A stretch of 64,000 bases of DNA from the NCBI GenBank assembly GCA_022496205.1, contig WTXD01000009.1, forward strand, positions 372,001 through 436,000, in the 5' to 3' direction. Below, piece after piece: positions 26,087 through 38,672 of this stretch (position 1 is its first letter; each line of letters starts with the position of its first letter). Origin of the DNA: Gloeopeniophorella convolvens. Taxonomy: Eukaryota; Basidiomycota; Agaricomycetes; Russulales. The translations under genes were made by a program, and so were the position numbers. The notes beneath the pieces were generated by a model that did not search any database, was not told the origin of the DNA, and saw only the letters and a list, made by a program, of their open reading frames with translations.

Positions 26087-26730
26087 CTAGAGACCGTGCA
26101 AGAATGTAGCTAAACCAGACGGGCCCCTATTTGCAGCGTCATGCTGCTGCCTCTCTCTGTTCCGGGCGAGCATTTCCTGCAGGCCGGACTTTTGCTTGTG
26201 CCGCGACTTTTTAGGCTTTGATAGGTCTTGTGACTGGGCATGAGCCGAGACAGACGAGGAGGGGGACGAGCGTTGTGAGCTGTGGGCACCAGAGGGCAGG
26301 CTCGCGGGCGCGTCGAGGGGACGTGTTTGATCCACACCGTCGGTGCGAGGCGTCGTCACCAGCACCGCTGGATGGGGGCTCGCCAGCGGGATAGAAGTTG
26401 GTGGCGTTGCAGGGCTAGCGGCGGGCAGCGCTTCGCGGCTGACGGCTGCAAAAGCGTGTTGTTGAGATAGCCGCATGTTGCACAGGATTGTTGTATGCGG
26501 CGTTGTGTTGGTGAGTTTGGGCGTTTGGCCTTGTGTTTTTCACGGACGATGCGGGTGCGGCTATTGCCGTCGAGGAGCGAGTGGCCACATCTGGCGCAAC
26601 GAGCCAAGGGAAGGGCGTCTTTTTGGGGAAAGAGGGAACGTGCGCGCGCGGCGTGGAATGCGGCGAGGGAGGGAGAGGCTTGGCCGAGGACGGGCGGGAG
26701 AGCGTCGAGAAAGGACGGAAGAGGATCCAT
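26087..26730 (-). CDS. RNase P/MRP Rpr2/Rpp21/Snm1-like zinc-ribbon protein
   Basis: Translation from the ATG at 26730 gives an N-terminal helix, then C-A-R-C-G-H-S-L-L, a basic stretch (V-R-E-K-H-K-A-K-R, T-Q-R-R-I-Q-Q) and C-A-T-C-G-Y-L. That is two CxxC knuckles with the spacing of the Rpr2/Rpp21/Snm1 family. These subunits bind the RNA of RNase P or MRP in pre-tRNA or rRNA processing. The conserved-looking C-terminus (K-S-G-L-Q-E-M-L-A-R-N-R-E-R) is in another frame, ending at 26087. A GTCAGC...GAG intron of 65 nt just after the second knuckle restores frame, but its acceptor is weak. A one-base sequence error is the alternative. The gene is divergent from the BTB gene, with 203 bp between starts. 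Confidence 0.65.
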
Positions 26731-26933
26731 AGGAATCCATTCCGTGTGCCGTGTGCCTGGCGCGGGCTGTCTGTGTTCCCGGAAAGGAAATGAAGCGGGA
26801 GCGAAAGCGACGTGCTATTATTGTTCGGAAGCGGCGGACCGGAAGAGACTGTCTCTTGTCTTTTTGTTTCGCCGCAATTGAAAAGGAGAGATCGAGGCGA
26901 CATGCGCCAGACACACGCAGGACACGCCCAGCC

Positions 26934-28577
26934 ATGCTCGCGACGCACCGACACAACGCCAGCGCCAGCTCCCATCCTCCCATCTCTTATCCCCGCCCAC
27001 ACTCCCCTTCCCCTCCTCGCTCCGCAAGCCCACATTCTTCCCCAATGTCCATCAAGTCGCACAGAGGACGCCGTCCTTCGCTCTCCAGCCCTATGTCCTG
27101 GCTTACTCGCTCGTCCTCTTCTCACTCCCAGCTAGCCCCTGCCCGCATGTCAGAGTCGAAGTTCTCCACCATTGGCCCCATCAGGCATGCTACGCTTGGG
27201 GCAGGCGTCACCGTCGTCCGCACGCCCCAGGAGGCCCTTGCCGGCTCGGGTGTCTCCGTTGAGTACGTATCAGACCAGGAATCAGACGAGCAGCGCGAAG
27301 TAGACGAGGACGGCCACCTGGTCGAGGAAGACGAGGATGCAGAGGAGGGCGAGGAAACGGAGGAGGAAGAGCAGCACAGCGAGCACACCGACTCGCATGT
27401 AGAGCAGTCCGAGACCCCGTCTGTTCCTCCCGCATATTCACCCCCTCGGTCGTCACTCCCACTCTCCAAGAGCACGCCAAGTCTTCCTTTGAAGGGCGCG
27501 TACCCCGCCCGCCCCACCCGGCCACCGCCGCCTCCCCCGTCTGCCTCAGACACGGCCGTCTTGACCCAGAAAAAGCTTCCGTCCACACCGGTTGCCTCGA
27601 TGTTCCCGGCCGTACCGCCCCTCCCATCTCGTCTTGCCACTTCTTCGCCTCCGCCGCCTTTCGAATGCATCCTTCTCTCGTCTGTTCCGCACAGCGCAAT
27701 CGATTTCTCCAAAGTTCTTGTGACTCTTGAGACCTGCACCGCGACTCACCGCACGACGCTCAGCACTCTCACCTCGCGCCCATCTCATCTGGGAAGCTAC
27801 CTCCGGTCTTTGTTCTCTGACACAGACGCCGACACAGATGCCGACACCGCATCTGTCTACTCGCATGCGGATGTTAGCTCGTTCAACTCCATCTTCCACA
27901 ACCACCTCACGTCTTCGGGGCTGCTCCCCGCCTCTGCGCTCAACGTCCACATCTTCCTCGACCGCGCGAGCGCTTCGTAAGTACCAGCTCCCTGCTCGAC
28001 CCGGCGCACTCGCTAAATGAGCACCAGATACGACCACATCCTCGCGTACCTCCGCTCCCCTCCAGCCACCATCGACCACGCCGCGACCCTCCCGCACGCT
28101 GCCCAGATGCACGCTGCCACGCCCGCGCGCATCGACGCGCTTCTCGCGCTCCGCGACGAAGCCGCCTACCTCGGCCTCCCCGAGCTCGCACAGCTCTGCA
28201 CCGCCGAGCTCCGGCGGCATGCCCCGCCGGCGCACGCCCAGCCGAGCCTCGCACACGCGCACGCACACGTGCGCGGGCCGAGCAACAGCTCGCTGCGCAG
28301 CATGGACACGCTGCGCGAGCGCGATGAAGACGGCGCAGACGCGGACGTCGGGAGCACGAGCACGGGGCGCGACTCGATCGGCTCGGCGCAGAGCATCGGC
28401 AGCATGCGCGGGCGCCCGGGTGCGGCGGCAGCAGCGGTGATGAAGGAGGACGTGCCGCGCCCGTCGCCCGCGGTGCTACTGCATCGGCGGCTCGCGAGCC
28501 AGAGCCGCGAGCGCGCGGAGCCGATCGAGGTCAAGTCGGCGACGCTGCGCGGGCGGCCGACGGGCAACTGGGTATGA
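26934..28577 (+). CDS. BTB/POZ-like domain protein with disordered N-terminus
   Basis: Exons 26934..27976 and 28028..28577 join in phase (two bases plus one) to about 530 residues. Residues 1-240 are Ser/Pro-rich, with a polyacidic run near 27290-27380 and a polyproline stretch. Then F-E-C-I-L-L-S-S-V-P-H begins a folded part with L-G-S-Y-L-R-S-L-F, V-H-I-F-L-D-R, Y-D-H-I-L-A-Y-L-R-S and a helical segment E-A-A-Y-L-G-L-P-E-L-A-Q-L-C. This last pattern is how BTB/POZ (T1-type) domains end. Such proteins often act as cullin-3 adaptors or oligomeric scaffolds. The Asp-Thr-Asp-Ala repeat inside the domain is an insertion. The C-terminus is Ala/His/Arg-rich. The exact function is unknown. Confidence 0.7.
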
Positions 28578-29168
28578 CCACCGTTGCGCGCCGTTCGCCG
28601 TTGCTGTAGTTGAGCACGCACATATACACGTTCCACGTTCCCGGTCCATGTCTTTCATTCTTGTAGCTTCTGTCTTGGTTCGCGCACTGCATCATATTCC
28701 CCCGCTCATTACATGTCTGCTACATATGCCGCTGTGTATCACCCTCATTGCCCTATTTTTGTCGCTGTATGAACAGATTCATCGTGTATCTTATCTCATT
28801 TATCCCGTGCATATACACACTCGTTTCTTCGACTTCTGTGATGTCACTCCCACCTTCACGGGATTCACGCTGGATCTAGAGAACACGCAACAATTGCCAT
28901 TGCATACGAAATGAATACAACGAGTCACCTTCCGTCACAACACCATGATGTACAGAAGGATGATTCGCGATTAACGCTGATACGAAAGCAGAGCATGCCG
29001 CTCGATAAGAGAGCCAAAGAGAGTCCGACGATGGAGAGCATGTGAACGCGATCAGAAGTAGAATGAGAAGTACAAGTGATGGCATGCAGGATGATGTGAT
29101 ACCTCCTAGAAGTACAAAGACGGCGATGGAAAATGCGAGGGGAGAGAAAAGAGGCGCAGAGGAGTCAT
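28578..29168. other. Convergent intergenic spacer
   Basis: About 590 bp between the BTB stop and the Ssd1-like stop, T-rich on the plus side. An 88-codon hydrophobic frame inside it (around 28648-28914) looks like T-rich 3' UTR, not a gene. Confidence 0.45.
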
Positions 29169-32100
29169 TTACTGCTCCCACTGCTCCGCTTTCTGTTCGG
29201 CGTAAGGGTTGACGCTATAAACTTTGATGACAGGCGGACTCTTGGTCAGGTCGGCAGTGACGATGACCTGCAGTAGAATGGCAGTCAGACGCTGATGGAA
29301 ACGGAGCATGCAAGAGCGACGTACTGGGACGGTCATGAGTTCCTTGATCTGCTGGATCTTGTGTCCCGCCGGCGTCGTTTTGAGCCCCTCGAACTCGGGC
29401 ATGGTCTTAGCTTTGCTCAGCTTGCGCTGAACTGAGTCGACTTCCTCCTCGACCTCCAAGTTATCGTCGCGCCCGAGGATAATTTCATCATCGCCGTCGT
29501 CTTCGTCGAACAATGCCTTCTCATCGTGCACAGAACGCGATGCAACCTCCATCTTGACCGCGTGCTGCTCTGCATTCTGCTTCACTTTCTTCAGATGCTC
29601 GTCGTCGCTGTTCTCCGCGAGCCAAGTTATGACGTCACGGTCGGACCAATAGATCTGCAAGGTGTGCGTATGCTCATCGTACACATGATTCTGCATGCAA
29701 GCCAGAATGTCAATAAGGTGCTCAGAACATGGAGGAGCACATACGTCGATGGGCATCTGGTCCACATGCACACGCTTTTCAATGCCGAATTCGGGAATGA
29801 GGACATCAAACGCAGCGTCTAACACGCCAATGACCGTCGCTTGTCGGATCACCGGCCCGTAGCGAGTAGTCAAGTCTGAGATGAGGATACACAGGAAAAG
29901 GTGAGCAGACTGCTCCTGGGCGAGTATCGCGGAGTCCCTCTTGCTATTGGTAGGGTGGTTAGATGTGTAAAACATGGTGAAGCATATGATAGACACACAT
30001 GTTACACTGCTGGGTGACCTTGGCTACTGCATCGCGGTCCATATTGAATTTGGTGGTGTTGTCAGCTGTAACGAGGTCAACATGGTCCAGGGTATGAATG
30101 CGCGTGTGGTGTCGTACCAGAGCCCAGAAGAACTGATTCTAGTTGGCGGTGGACCATGATGTCCGAGTACCGACGAATGGGTGACGTGAAATGAGTGTAC
30201 AGGGGAACGTTCAAAGCGTAGTGGCCGTATTTGGCGATGTCAAGCATGCCCGCGCAGAAGTATTTCGCGCGATGTGTCGCTTTCCTAGAAAGCAACTGCA
30301 GAATTCCGCGCGCCGTAGGATCCTCAACTGTGTCGAACGAGCGCATGAGCGCTCCAGCAGATGATACATCGAGCGTGTATCCAAGACGTTCAGCCCTTTC
30401 TACCAGCAGGTTCTACGGCCGCGTATGTCAGTACATGGCGGCTACAGAACGCCAAATGCGTACCAGGCGACGATCGATTGGGATGTCATGTCGGCGCAGG
30501 AGAGCCTGTTCAGGAAGAGCGACCGCGATTTGCTGCGCCACCATCATGTTGGTAAGGCACATAAACTGGAGAGGTCAGCCAATGGCTGTTATATGAGTCA
30601 AACGAAATATCACAGTACCTCCTCCACAAGGTTGTTCGAATCCAAGCTCTCCTTCCGGGAGCAATCGACCGGCAGACCTGCAGCATTCAACTTGAAAGAC
30701 AAGCGTGGCGACTCCAGGCTGAGAGCGCCATTCTGGAAACGGCGTGTGCGGAGCGTCTGCGCGAGGTCGTACAATAGTTTGACATCGTTCTCGACTGCAG
30801 AGGCATCGTGTTCCGGGATTACAGGGACATCGCCTAGCGGCTTGCCATCAAGGACACCTTGAGCCACTCCATAGGACAACTTAGCAGCTGATTTGATGAT
30901 CGTCTTGCCGAACCACTTCTTGATGACTTTCGCCTCCTTCGTCAAAGTGAGGACGACTGAGAAGGCGAGCCTCTCCTGTCCGGGGACTAGACTGCAGAGC
31001 TCCTCGCTCAGGGCAGGTGGGAGCATAGGGACGGCGCGCTGAACGAGGTACACGCTCGTGGCACGCTTGCGTGCATCACGATCCAGGGCAGTATTCGGTT
31101 TGACGTGGAAAGAAACATCGGCGATGTGTATACCAACGTCATAAGTCCCATCGTCGTTCAGCTTGATGGACAAGGCATCGTCAAGGTCTTTCGCGTCCTC
31201 GGGGTCGATGGTGAATAAGCGTTCCTTGCGCAGGTCGGTGCGGACTTCATATTCGTGTTCGGGGATGCTGGAAAGAAGACGCTGGCTGTCAGGACGGGAT
31301 AGGCTCGAATTTTGATAACTTCCACTCACCTCCAGGGCATTGGGGGCAAGCACTTCAGCACGCTCTCACCGAAGTCTTCCGCAGGGAAATTACAGTCTTT
31401 CAGCAGTGCGCTCGTCTCGACTTCAATGTCCCCAATAGGACCCAGCTCCTCAACGAGCGTTCCGAATGGGTGAAGGGAGCTGATAGGCTGATTTACTGTC
31501 AGCGCGCGCGTCAGTCTGAATGTGCTGGCCTTACATGACGCTTGATGCAAGCAACGAAGAGCTTATTGGCGTAAGTCTCAGAGTTTTGGATGAAGTCCGT
31601 AGGGGCTTGCTCAGTCGGAATGGCAATCAGAGGAACACGCTTGTCTGTAGGCTTGAACCAGACAATCTTAGGACGGTCGATTGGGCGGCGTGGCTCGTCG
31701 CCGCGATCGCCTTCGCGTTCACGGCGTTCAGCTTCCTGTTTTTCCTTCGTCGCTGCGGAGGAGGGCCGAAGGAGGCCAAGCGTGCCAGAGAAGAGCTGTC
31801 CAGGCATGCGTTCGACAACAGCCACGACGTGGCCCGCGAATTGAGGCTTCACTTCGTCGGTGACCCTGGAGAGATGTCAGACAAGTAGCTTGGCGCAACC
31901 ATTTGAGCGCTTACTCCTCGTCCTCGAAGAGCATGAGGCCTTGACCCTCAACTTCGACGTCATCCTTTTTCTTGTCGTTCTTTCGGCCGGCTGCCGACTT
32001 GACCTCATAGGCGGCGTTCTCCTCCTTCTTGCGCTTCTTCTCCTCCTTTTCCTTCTTCGTGCCCCAGACCTCATCGACGTCCAAGAGCTCGACGGCAACG

Positions 32101-34134
32101 ATATCGCCCTCCAAGGCACGGTTACGGTCCTTGGAGCCGCAGATGTAGATATCCGCGTCCAAAACTTCCGTGGACACGTACGCATCTGAACGGTTGCGCT
32201 TGTTCACACGCAAGATGCCGACTACCAGCTTTCCCGTGGCGAGCAGCGGAGGCAGTGATGCTTGAGGGAGATAAGGAGCGAAAAGCGACTTGCGTTGTGG
32301 CTGGCTGGATTGCTGCTGCAACTGGGACTGGAACTGCTGCTGTTGCTGCTGGAGGAGATTAATGCCGCCCAGACCGAGACCCATCATGTTCGCAGCCATC
32401 ATGTTGGGAAGCATGTTGGGGAAACTGAAAGACGCCATCTTGTGGTGGTGACCACCGGCGGCGGCGCGGAATTGCTGAAGGCTAGCTAGCTGGGCCTGGG
32501 CCTGAGCAAGGTCAGCGGTAACCTGGTTTCCTTGCTGCACACCGCCGTCTGGAGGTATAAAGAGACTGTCAGTGAACTATGACAACGGCGGCAGCACTTA
32601 TACACATACGCCACGAAGAGTCGGCCCTAGACACCTGGCGCGAGTGGCCACCAAGTGCCGCGGGGGGAGCGAATCCATCGTCGAATCCATCCTGATTGAA
32701 GCCAATGCTCGACTGGCTCGTGGACTTGTTGACAACATTGACACTATGCCTGCGTCCGTGACCGCGCGGTATGCCTTGCGGCTGTCCGTCAAGACCTAGG
32801 CTCACGTTGCCCAGGCCAAGCTGACTCATGAGGGCTTGCTGTCCGCCAAGGCCGCCCAGGGCCATAGGAACTGTGCTCTGCACACGTCTATGCGCAGCCT
32901 GGCGGTTTGGGGCCAGGCCAGGGGTTTGGAAGGAGAGCACCTGGTTCGAAGCGAGCTGCTGCTGATACAGGACAGCCTGATGGCGCTGAAGCGCTTCGAT
33001 TTCGTTCTGGATGGCAATCTATGCAGGAAAGGGAAGTCAGTCATAGAGCGCTCTCACAGATGTCAAACTTACCTGCTCAGCCATGATCCCCCTGATCTCG
33101 CCGCCTTCGCCCCTCCTTTGCATCATGTCTTGGTCAGAATAGCTAGGAGCAGTTTGCTGTTGAGGGAGCTGTTGTGGGAACTGGAAGCCAACGTCCTCCT
33201 CATTGATAGGTGGCCCCATGGCGGCGCTTGAGCTTGGGCGTCTACGCGCACCGAACATGAAACCTGGTGCGAGTTGCGGCCGGCCGGACGGACCTAAGAC
33301 ATCGCCTTGCTGTTGCTGTTCTTGCTGGGCGGCGAGAGCAGCGAAACGAGGAGCGGTAAAACTCTGAGACTGGGAGCGAGGGTGATGGCCTTGTGGTTGC
33401 GTACTGTAAAGGCTCTCAGGAACCTCTCCCTCTTCGAAACCGTTCTGGCCTTCCTCCGCATCTTCCCTCATGGAACCAAGGTGGGGGGCGAAATTGTTGA
33501 AATTACTTGAGAGCCCCGATGCGCCCATGGAGGCAGCCTTACGGTGCCTGGGAGGGGGCTCAGATGATGTGGGAGGAGGATAGATGGAAGCTCCAGGTTG
33601 GAAGACAGGTGCATTAGGAGGAAGATTCGAAGTAGTCGTCTGAGGGATGGGCATAGAAGTAGAACTGACAAGAGTGCTCTGCGAGAGCGGAGCGCTCAGA
33701 TTGGGCGGTGAGGTCGTCTTCAGATCAGCGATAACCCGTTGTAAAGATGAGAGAGCGTCGCTCGAATCGGCGGCAGGGCCCGCGGCGGACGTTGCTGGCC
33801 TCATCGAAGGCTGGCTGATGCTACGGTTGCTCTGCCCAGCCGTGGACTGGCCCTTGCGATGGTTACCCTTTCCTTGGCCCCCACCTTGTGGCTGGCGGCG
33901 CTGATCGGGTCTCTTGCCGTCGTTAGTTCTCTTGCCATTGTCCGAGCCAGACTCAGTTGCGGGAGCACTGTCAGGTTTCTTGTTGCGGCCTGCCCTGGGA
34001 GCGGACTGAGGGCCGCCGTTGGAGGGTCTGGAAAGGGAGGGATTCCGACGAGGCGGACGATTGTTGCCGACAGGGGTGCCGGATGAGGGTTTTCTATTAT
34101 CCTTGTTGGAGGAGTCTTGCTGTTCGTCAGTCAT
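29169..34134 (-). CDS. Ssd1-type RNB/cold-shock RNA-binding protein
   Basis: Starts at 34134 and ends at 29169, with a 354-residue first exon (34134..33073) and many small introns. The N-terminal 500+ residues are disordered, rich in Gln, Asn, Ser and Arg. Then a cold-shock region of Ssd1 type appears: L-F-A-P-Y-L-P-Q-A-S-L-P, R-V-N-K-R-N-R-S-D-A-Y-V-S-T and G-S-K-D-R-N-R-A-L-E-G-D. The RNB domain follows, with F-T-I-D-P-E-D-A-K-D-L-D-D-A, H-I-A-D-V-S-F-H-V and Y-T-H-F-T-S-P-I-R-R-Y-S-D. Yeast Ssd1 is a translational repressor of cell-wall mRNAs and is considered nuclease-dead; whether this one is dead cannot be read from the motif alone. The N-tail has at least six HxRxxS or HxKxxS sites and two F-x-F-P motifs, matching phosphorylation and docking rules for the NDR kinase Cbk1. 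Confidence 0.92.
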
Positions 34135-34596
34135 TTCGTTCGTAAGGCTGAAGCGTAGTGCGAGGTGTTTGAGATGTTTTTAGGGATTTATGCTTTTTGG
34201 GTGTGTATGTGTGAGTGTACAAGAGAGAATGAAGAGAGCTGCGGGCGGGCTATGATATATGCGGTGAATGTAGCGGCAGGGACGTCGACGCACCAGAAAA
34301 GTTGGCGAATTGTATGTGAAGGCTTTGCCCTGTAGGGCGAGTGTGGGGTAAATGGAGTGGGTGCCTCGGATAGGCGTGGAATGCGTATGCTTATCGTCGT
34401 CAGGTCGAGAGTCGAGTGCGGACGAGCTCGACGCCTTGCCTACTTCAATTCACAGTCCGAACCGCTTTCTTCTCACGCATCCATCAGACATCCGCCCAAG
34501 CGGCAGTGGTAAAGCAAGCCTTTCTATCCGTTCCACACGAGTAAGATACTAGTAATTACGGGTATTCTAGACTGCCCTCTACGCGGCCAGCCCGTA
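34135..34596. other. Intergenic region between tandem minus-strand genes
   Basis: About 460 bp upstream of the Ssd1-like start and downstream of the isocitrate dehydrogenase stop. It should carry the Ssd1 promoter. A long 5' leader is possible, but no splice sites were assigned. Confidence 0.4.
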
Positions 34597-36332
<1,736 letters not shown>

Positions 36333-36670
36333 GGCAAGGAGAAAATGGGCAAAACGCAACTCGGAGTGTTCTTCTGGCGGCCCGGGAAGAAACGGACATC
36401 ATGGCACGTGATCGGAATCACGCGCGAGTCGCGACGCCTGGCACTGAGTTGACACCGTGACGCCCACCAGCATGTGCGACCGGGATGATGCGGGTGGCAA
36501 GGACGCTGCCATAGGATAGAATATATCTTCGTGACCCATTTGGTAAAACAAAGTATTGGGAAAGTGATAGGAACTGATAACTGTACAATGGGAATGTCAA
36601 AGCAGGCAATGCAGAGTATCTCTCGTGTCGTTGAAACCGTCTCTGCGAGCGCAGGATGGTGGACGAAAGT
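36333..36670. other. Intergenic region between tandem minus-strand genes
   Basis: About 340 bp that include the upstream region of the isocitrate dehydrogenase gene and the 3' end of the Vps24 gene. Nothing else was recognised. Confidence 0.4.
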
Positions 36671-37514
36671 CTATCCGCTGAGTAGTCCATTGAGCTGCTC
36701 TCTGTATCGTTCCATCTCCCTCTCCGCTTGCTCGTCGTCGACCTGAACGGCCTGTAGAGGAATCATAAAGCAATGAATTGGCAGAATGCGATACACGCAC
36801 AGGTAACCCAGTTTCCACAGTCCCTGCTTGGCCGAGCTTTCCATTCGTCAGCTCGAATAGGACCTTGTCAACCTCTTCGTCGGCTTCCTCTTCAATCTCC
36901 TCGTCTTCCTCGACATTCAGTGTGTCATCGAGCATCTCTTCCATGATGCCGGCCTGTCCACGATAAGCGTAAGTCAGATCAGCTCACGGTAAGCTCACCT
37001 TGGTCATCTCCATGCTCATCTCTCGCATTGTCTGGCTGACCTGGGGCAGCTTGATCAAGTCATTAGATAGCTTCATGATCTCCGTGGACTTTTGCATGGA
37101 GCCAGACACTTTGGCCATTGCTATATGTGAAACATAAGCGATTTGTCCCACAAAGGCATAGGAGAGGAACTGCACCTAGTTGTTGTGAAAGCTGGTTTCC
37201 TATTGAGCCGAGCCGGGCTTTGCTCACTGAAAGTCTGTCCTTCTGCTTGTTGCTACGCACGACTTCACGCGCCAGTATGCGTGCCGACTTGACGTCACCC
37301 TTCTTTGCCAACTGCTTGACGGTTTGGCGCGCCTTGTTGGTCTCAATGTCTAACTGAGAGCACAGTCAATGCGGGGTCTGTCGCCCGTAGCCATAGGTCG
37401 GACCTGCCTCATTTCCCTGTCTAAGACTCTACTTTCCTGGCGAAGCTTGGCCTGCCAGGCTCGGACCCGCTCTTCCGGCGTTGGTCCGTATAGAAAGCGA
37501 TTGATCGTTTGCAT
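36671..37514 (-). CDS. ESCRT-III subunit Vps24/CHMP3
   Basis: The ATG at 37514 begins M-Q-T-I-N-R-F-L-Y-G-P-T-P-E-E-R-V, the classic Vps24 start, continuing W-Q-A-K-L-R-Q-E and R-E-M-R-Q. After an intron: L-D-I-E-T-N-K-A-R-Q-T-V-K-Q-L-A, A-K-V-S-G-S-M-Q-K-S-T-E-I-M and a long acidic helix with M-M/E-E-M-L-D-D-T-L. The last exon ends M-E-R-Y-R-E-Q-L-N-G-L-L, a MIM-like helix for Vps4 binding. The N-terminal half is basic and the C-terminal half acidic, as expected for the autoinhibited CHMP fold. Five or so exons, about 220 residues. It acts in multivesicular body sorting on endosomes. Confidence 0.93.
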
Positions 37515-38672
37515 GGGAAGGATTAAGGACGGAGAACACGCGGTAGCACAGGGTAGGCACCAGCGCAGTGTCACACAAGGAGCGAGAAGGCGACAAGCGC
37601 AGCCACTTGCAGCGCTCACACACGCCAATTTGGTGCGCCAAGAACTTGGGCAACACTGTCGTACTCGGGTTTCGGATGCTCGGCCTGGCGGGAGCTCCGA
37701 GGGGTGGTTTCTCAATTGACCGAAATGGCGGGCGTTCCGTTGCCGTTTTGATGGTCTCAGGACTCGGACTCCGAGAACATCGAGCACAATATATACTTGC
37801 AAGATGTGAGTGTAGGTGCACAAGTAACCCTTGCATTCAGACTATATTTAATGAATCGGCCCGAGAAAGCTTATGTAATCATCCGCGGCACTGACCCAGG
37901 GGCCAGAGCCCGGAGACCGAGCGTGCAGATAAGATAGCTGCGCGCCGGGTTAACGTCTGTTAACGTCAGCACAACGCAGCGATGTCGCGAAGGCACAGTC
38001 GGGGAGCTCGTGGCGGCGCGATCTGGGCTGAAGCGCTGATGGCCGCTCGATGACCGAGAGCGATGCAGTGCAGTTGCAGTGCCCTGCCGCCAGATCCGCC
38101 GGTGGCCCTCGCGGGCGCCTGTCTCCATCGCACCAATCGGCGCCCAATATGGTCGCGTTTCTCCAGGATCCCTCATCAGACTCCCAAACATCTGCAGACC
38201 GTATAGCACCCGGACTTTGAGCCTTTCGTGGCGGTCTTTCAGTTCGTCCTCGCAACCAGTGTGAATCGCGACCTCTCCATGGCCTCGTAAGGCGGAAACT
38301 GTAGCTACCATTACACACCTGACGCCGTAGCTATCAAACGCAGGCCTACCCGCAATCAATACCGTCAGGCCCGCCATCCGTTACCGCGTGCACGCATATT
38401 CGCTCAAAGATTATGAAATTATTCGCTCTCGATCGGCTACACATTACATATCATACAGCCTTGATGGACCGGGGATGCGCTAGTCCCTCGAGGTCTCTCC
38501 TCTGGAGAGTTGCGACCCACCAAATTGCCCCTATCGCCCACCCTTTCTTCTTCTTTCTCATTCCGAGCTGGTCTCGCCTTCTTTCGTCCTACTTTCGTTC
38601 TGTATATCTGATATTTCCTCGCGGAGCGGGTCTCCGTCGAACTTCTAACGCCCGCCCTCCGGAAGCCGGGTA
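37515..38672. other. Large intergenic region without a supported gene
   Basis: About 1.16 kb. The longest frame (168 codons, minus, around 37871-38377) has no recognisable motif or matching splice structure, and its composition follows local GC. The region lies between divergent genes (Vps24 minus, membrane protein plus), so promoter function is expected. Confidence 0.45.

Noticed and set aside
28648..28914. 88-codon hydrophobic small protein
   Set aside because: It sits in T-rich sequence directly after the BTB stop, and such composition gives hydrophobic codons by chance.
37871..38377. 168-codon frame on minus
   Set aside because: No motif, no plausible promoter or introns in a genome where nearly every gene is intron-rich.
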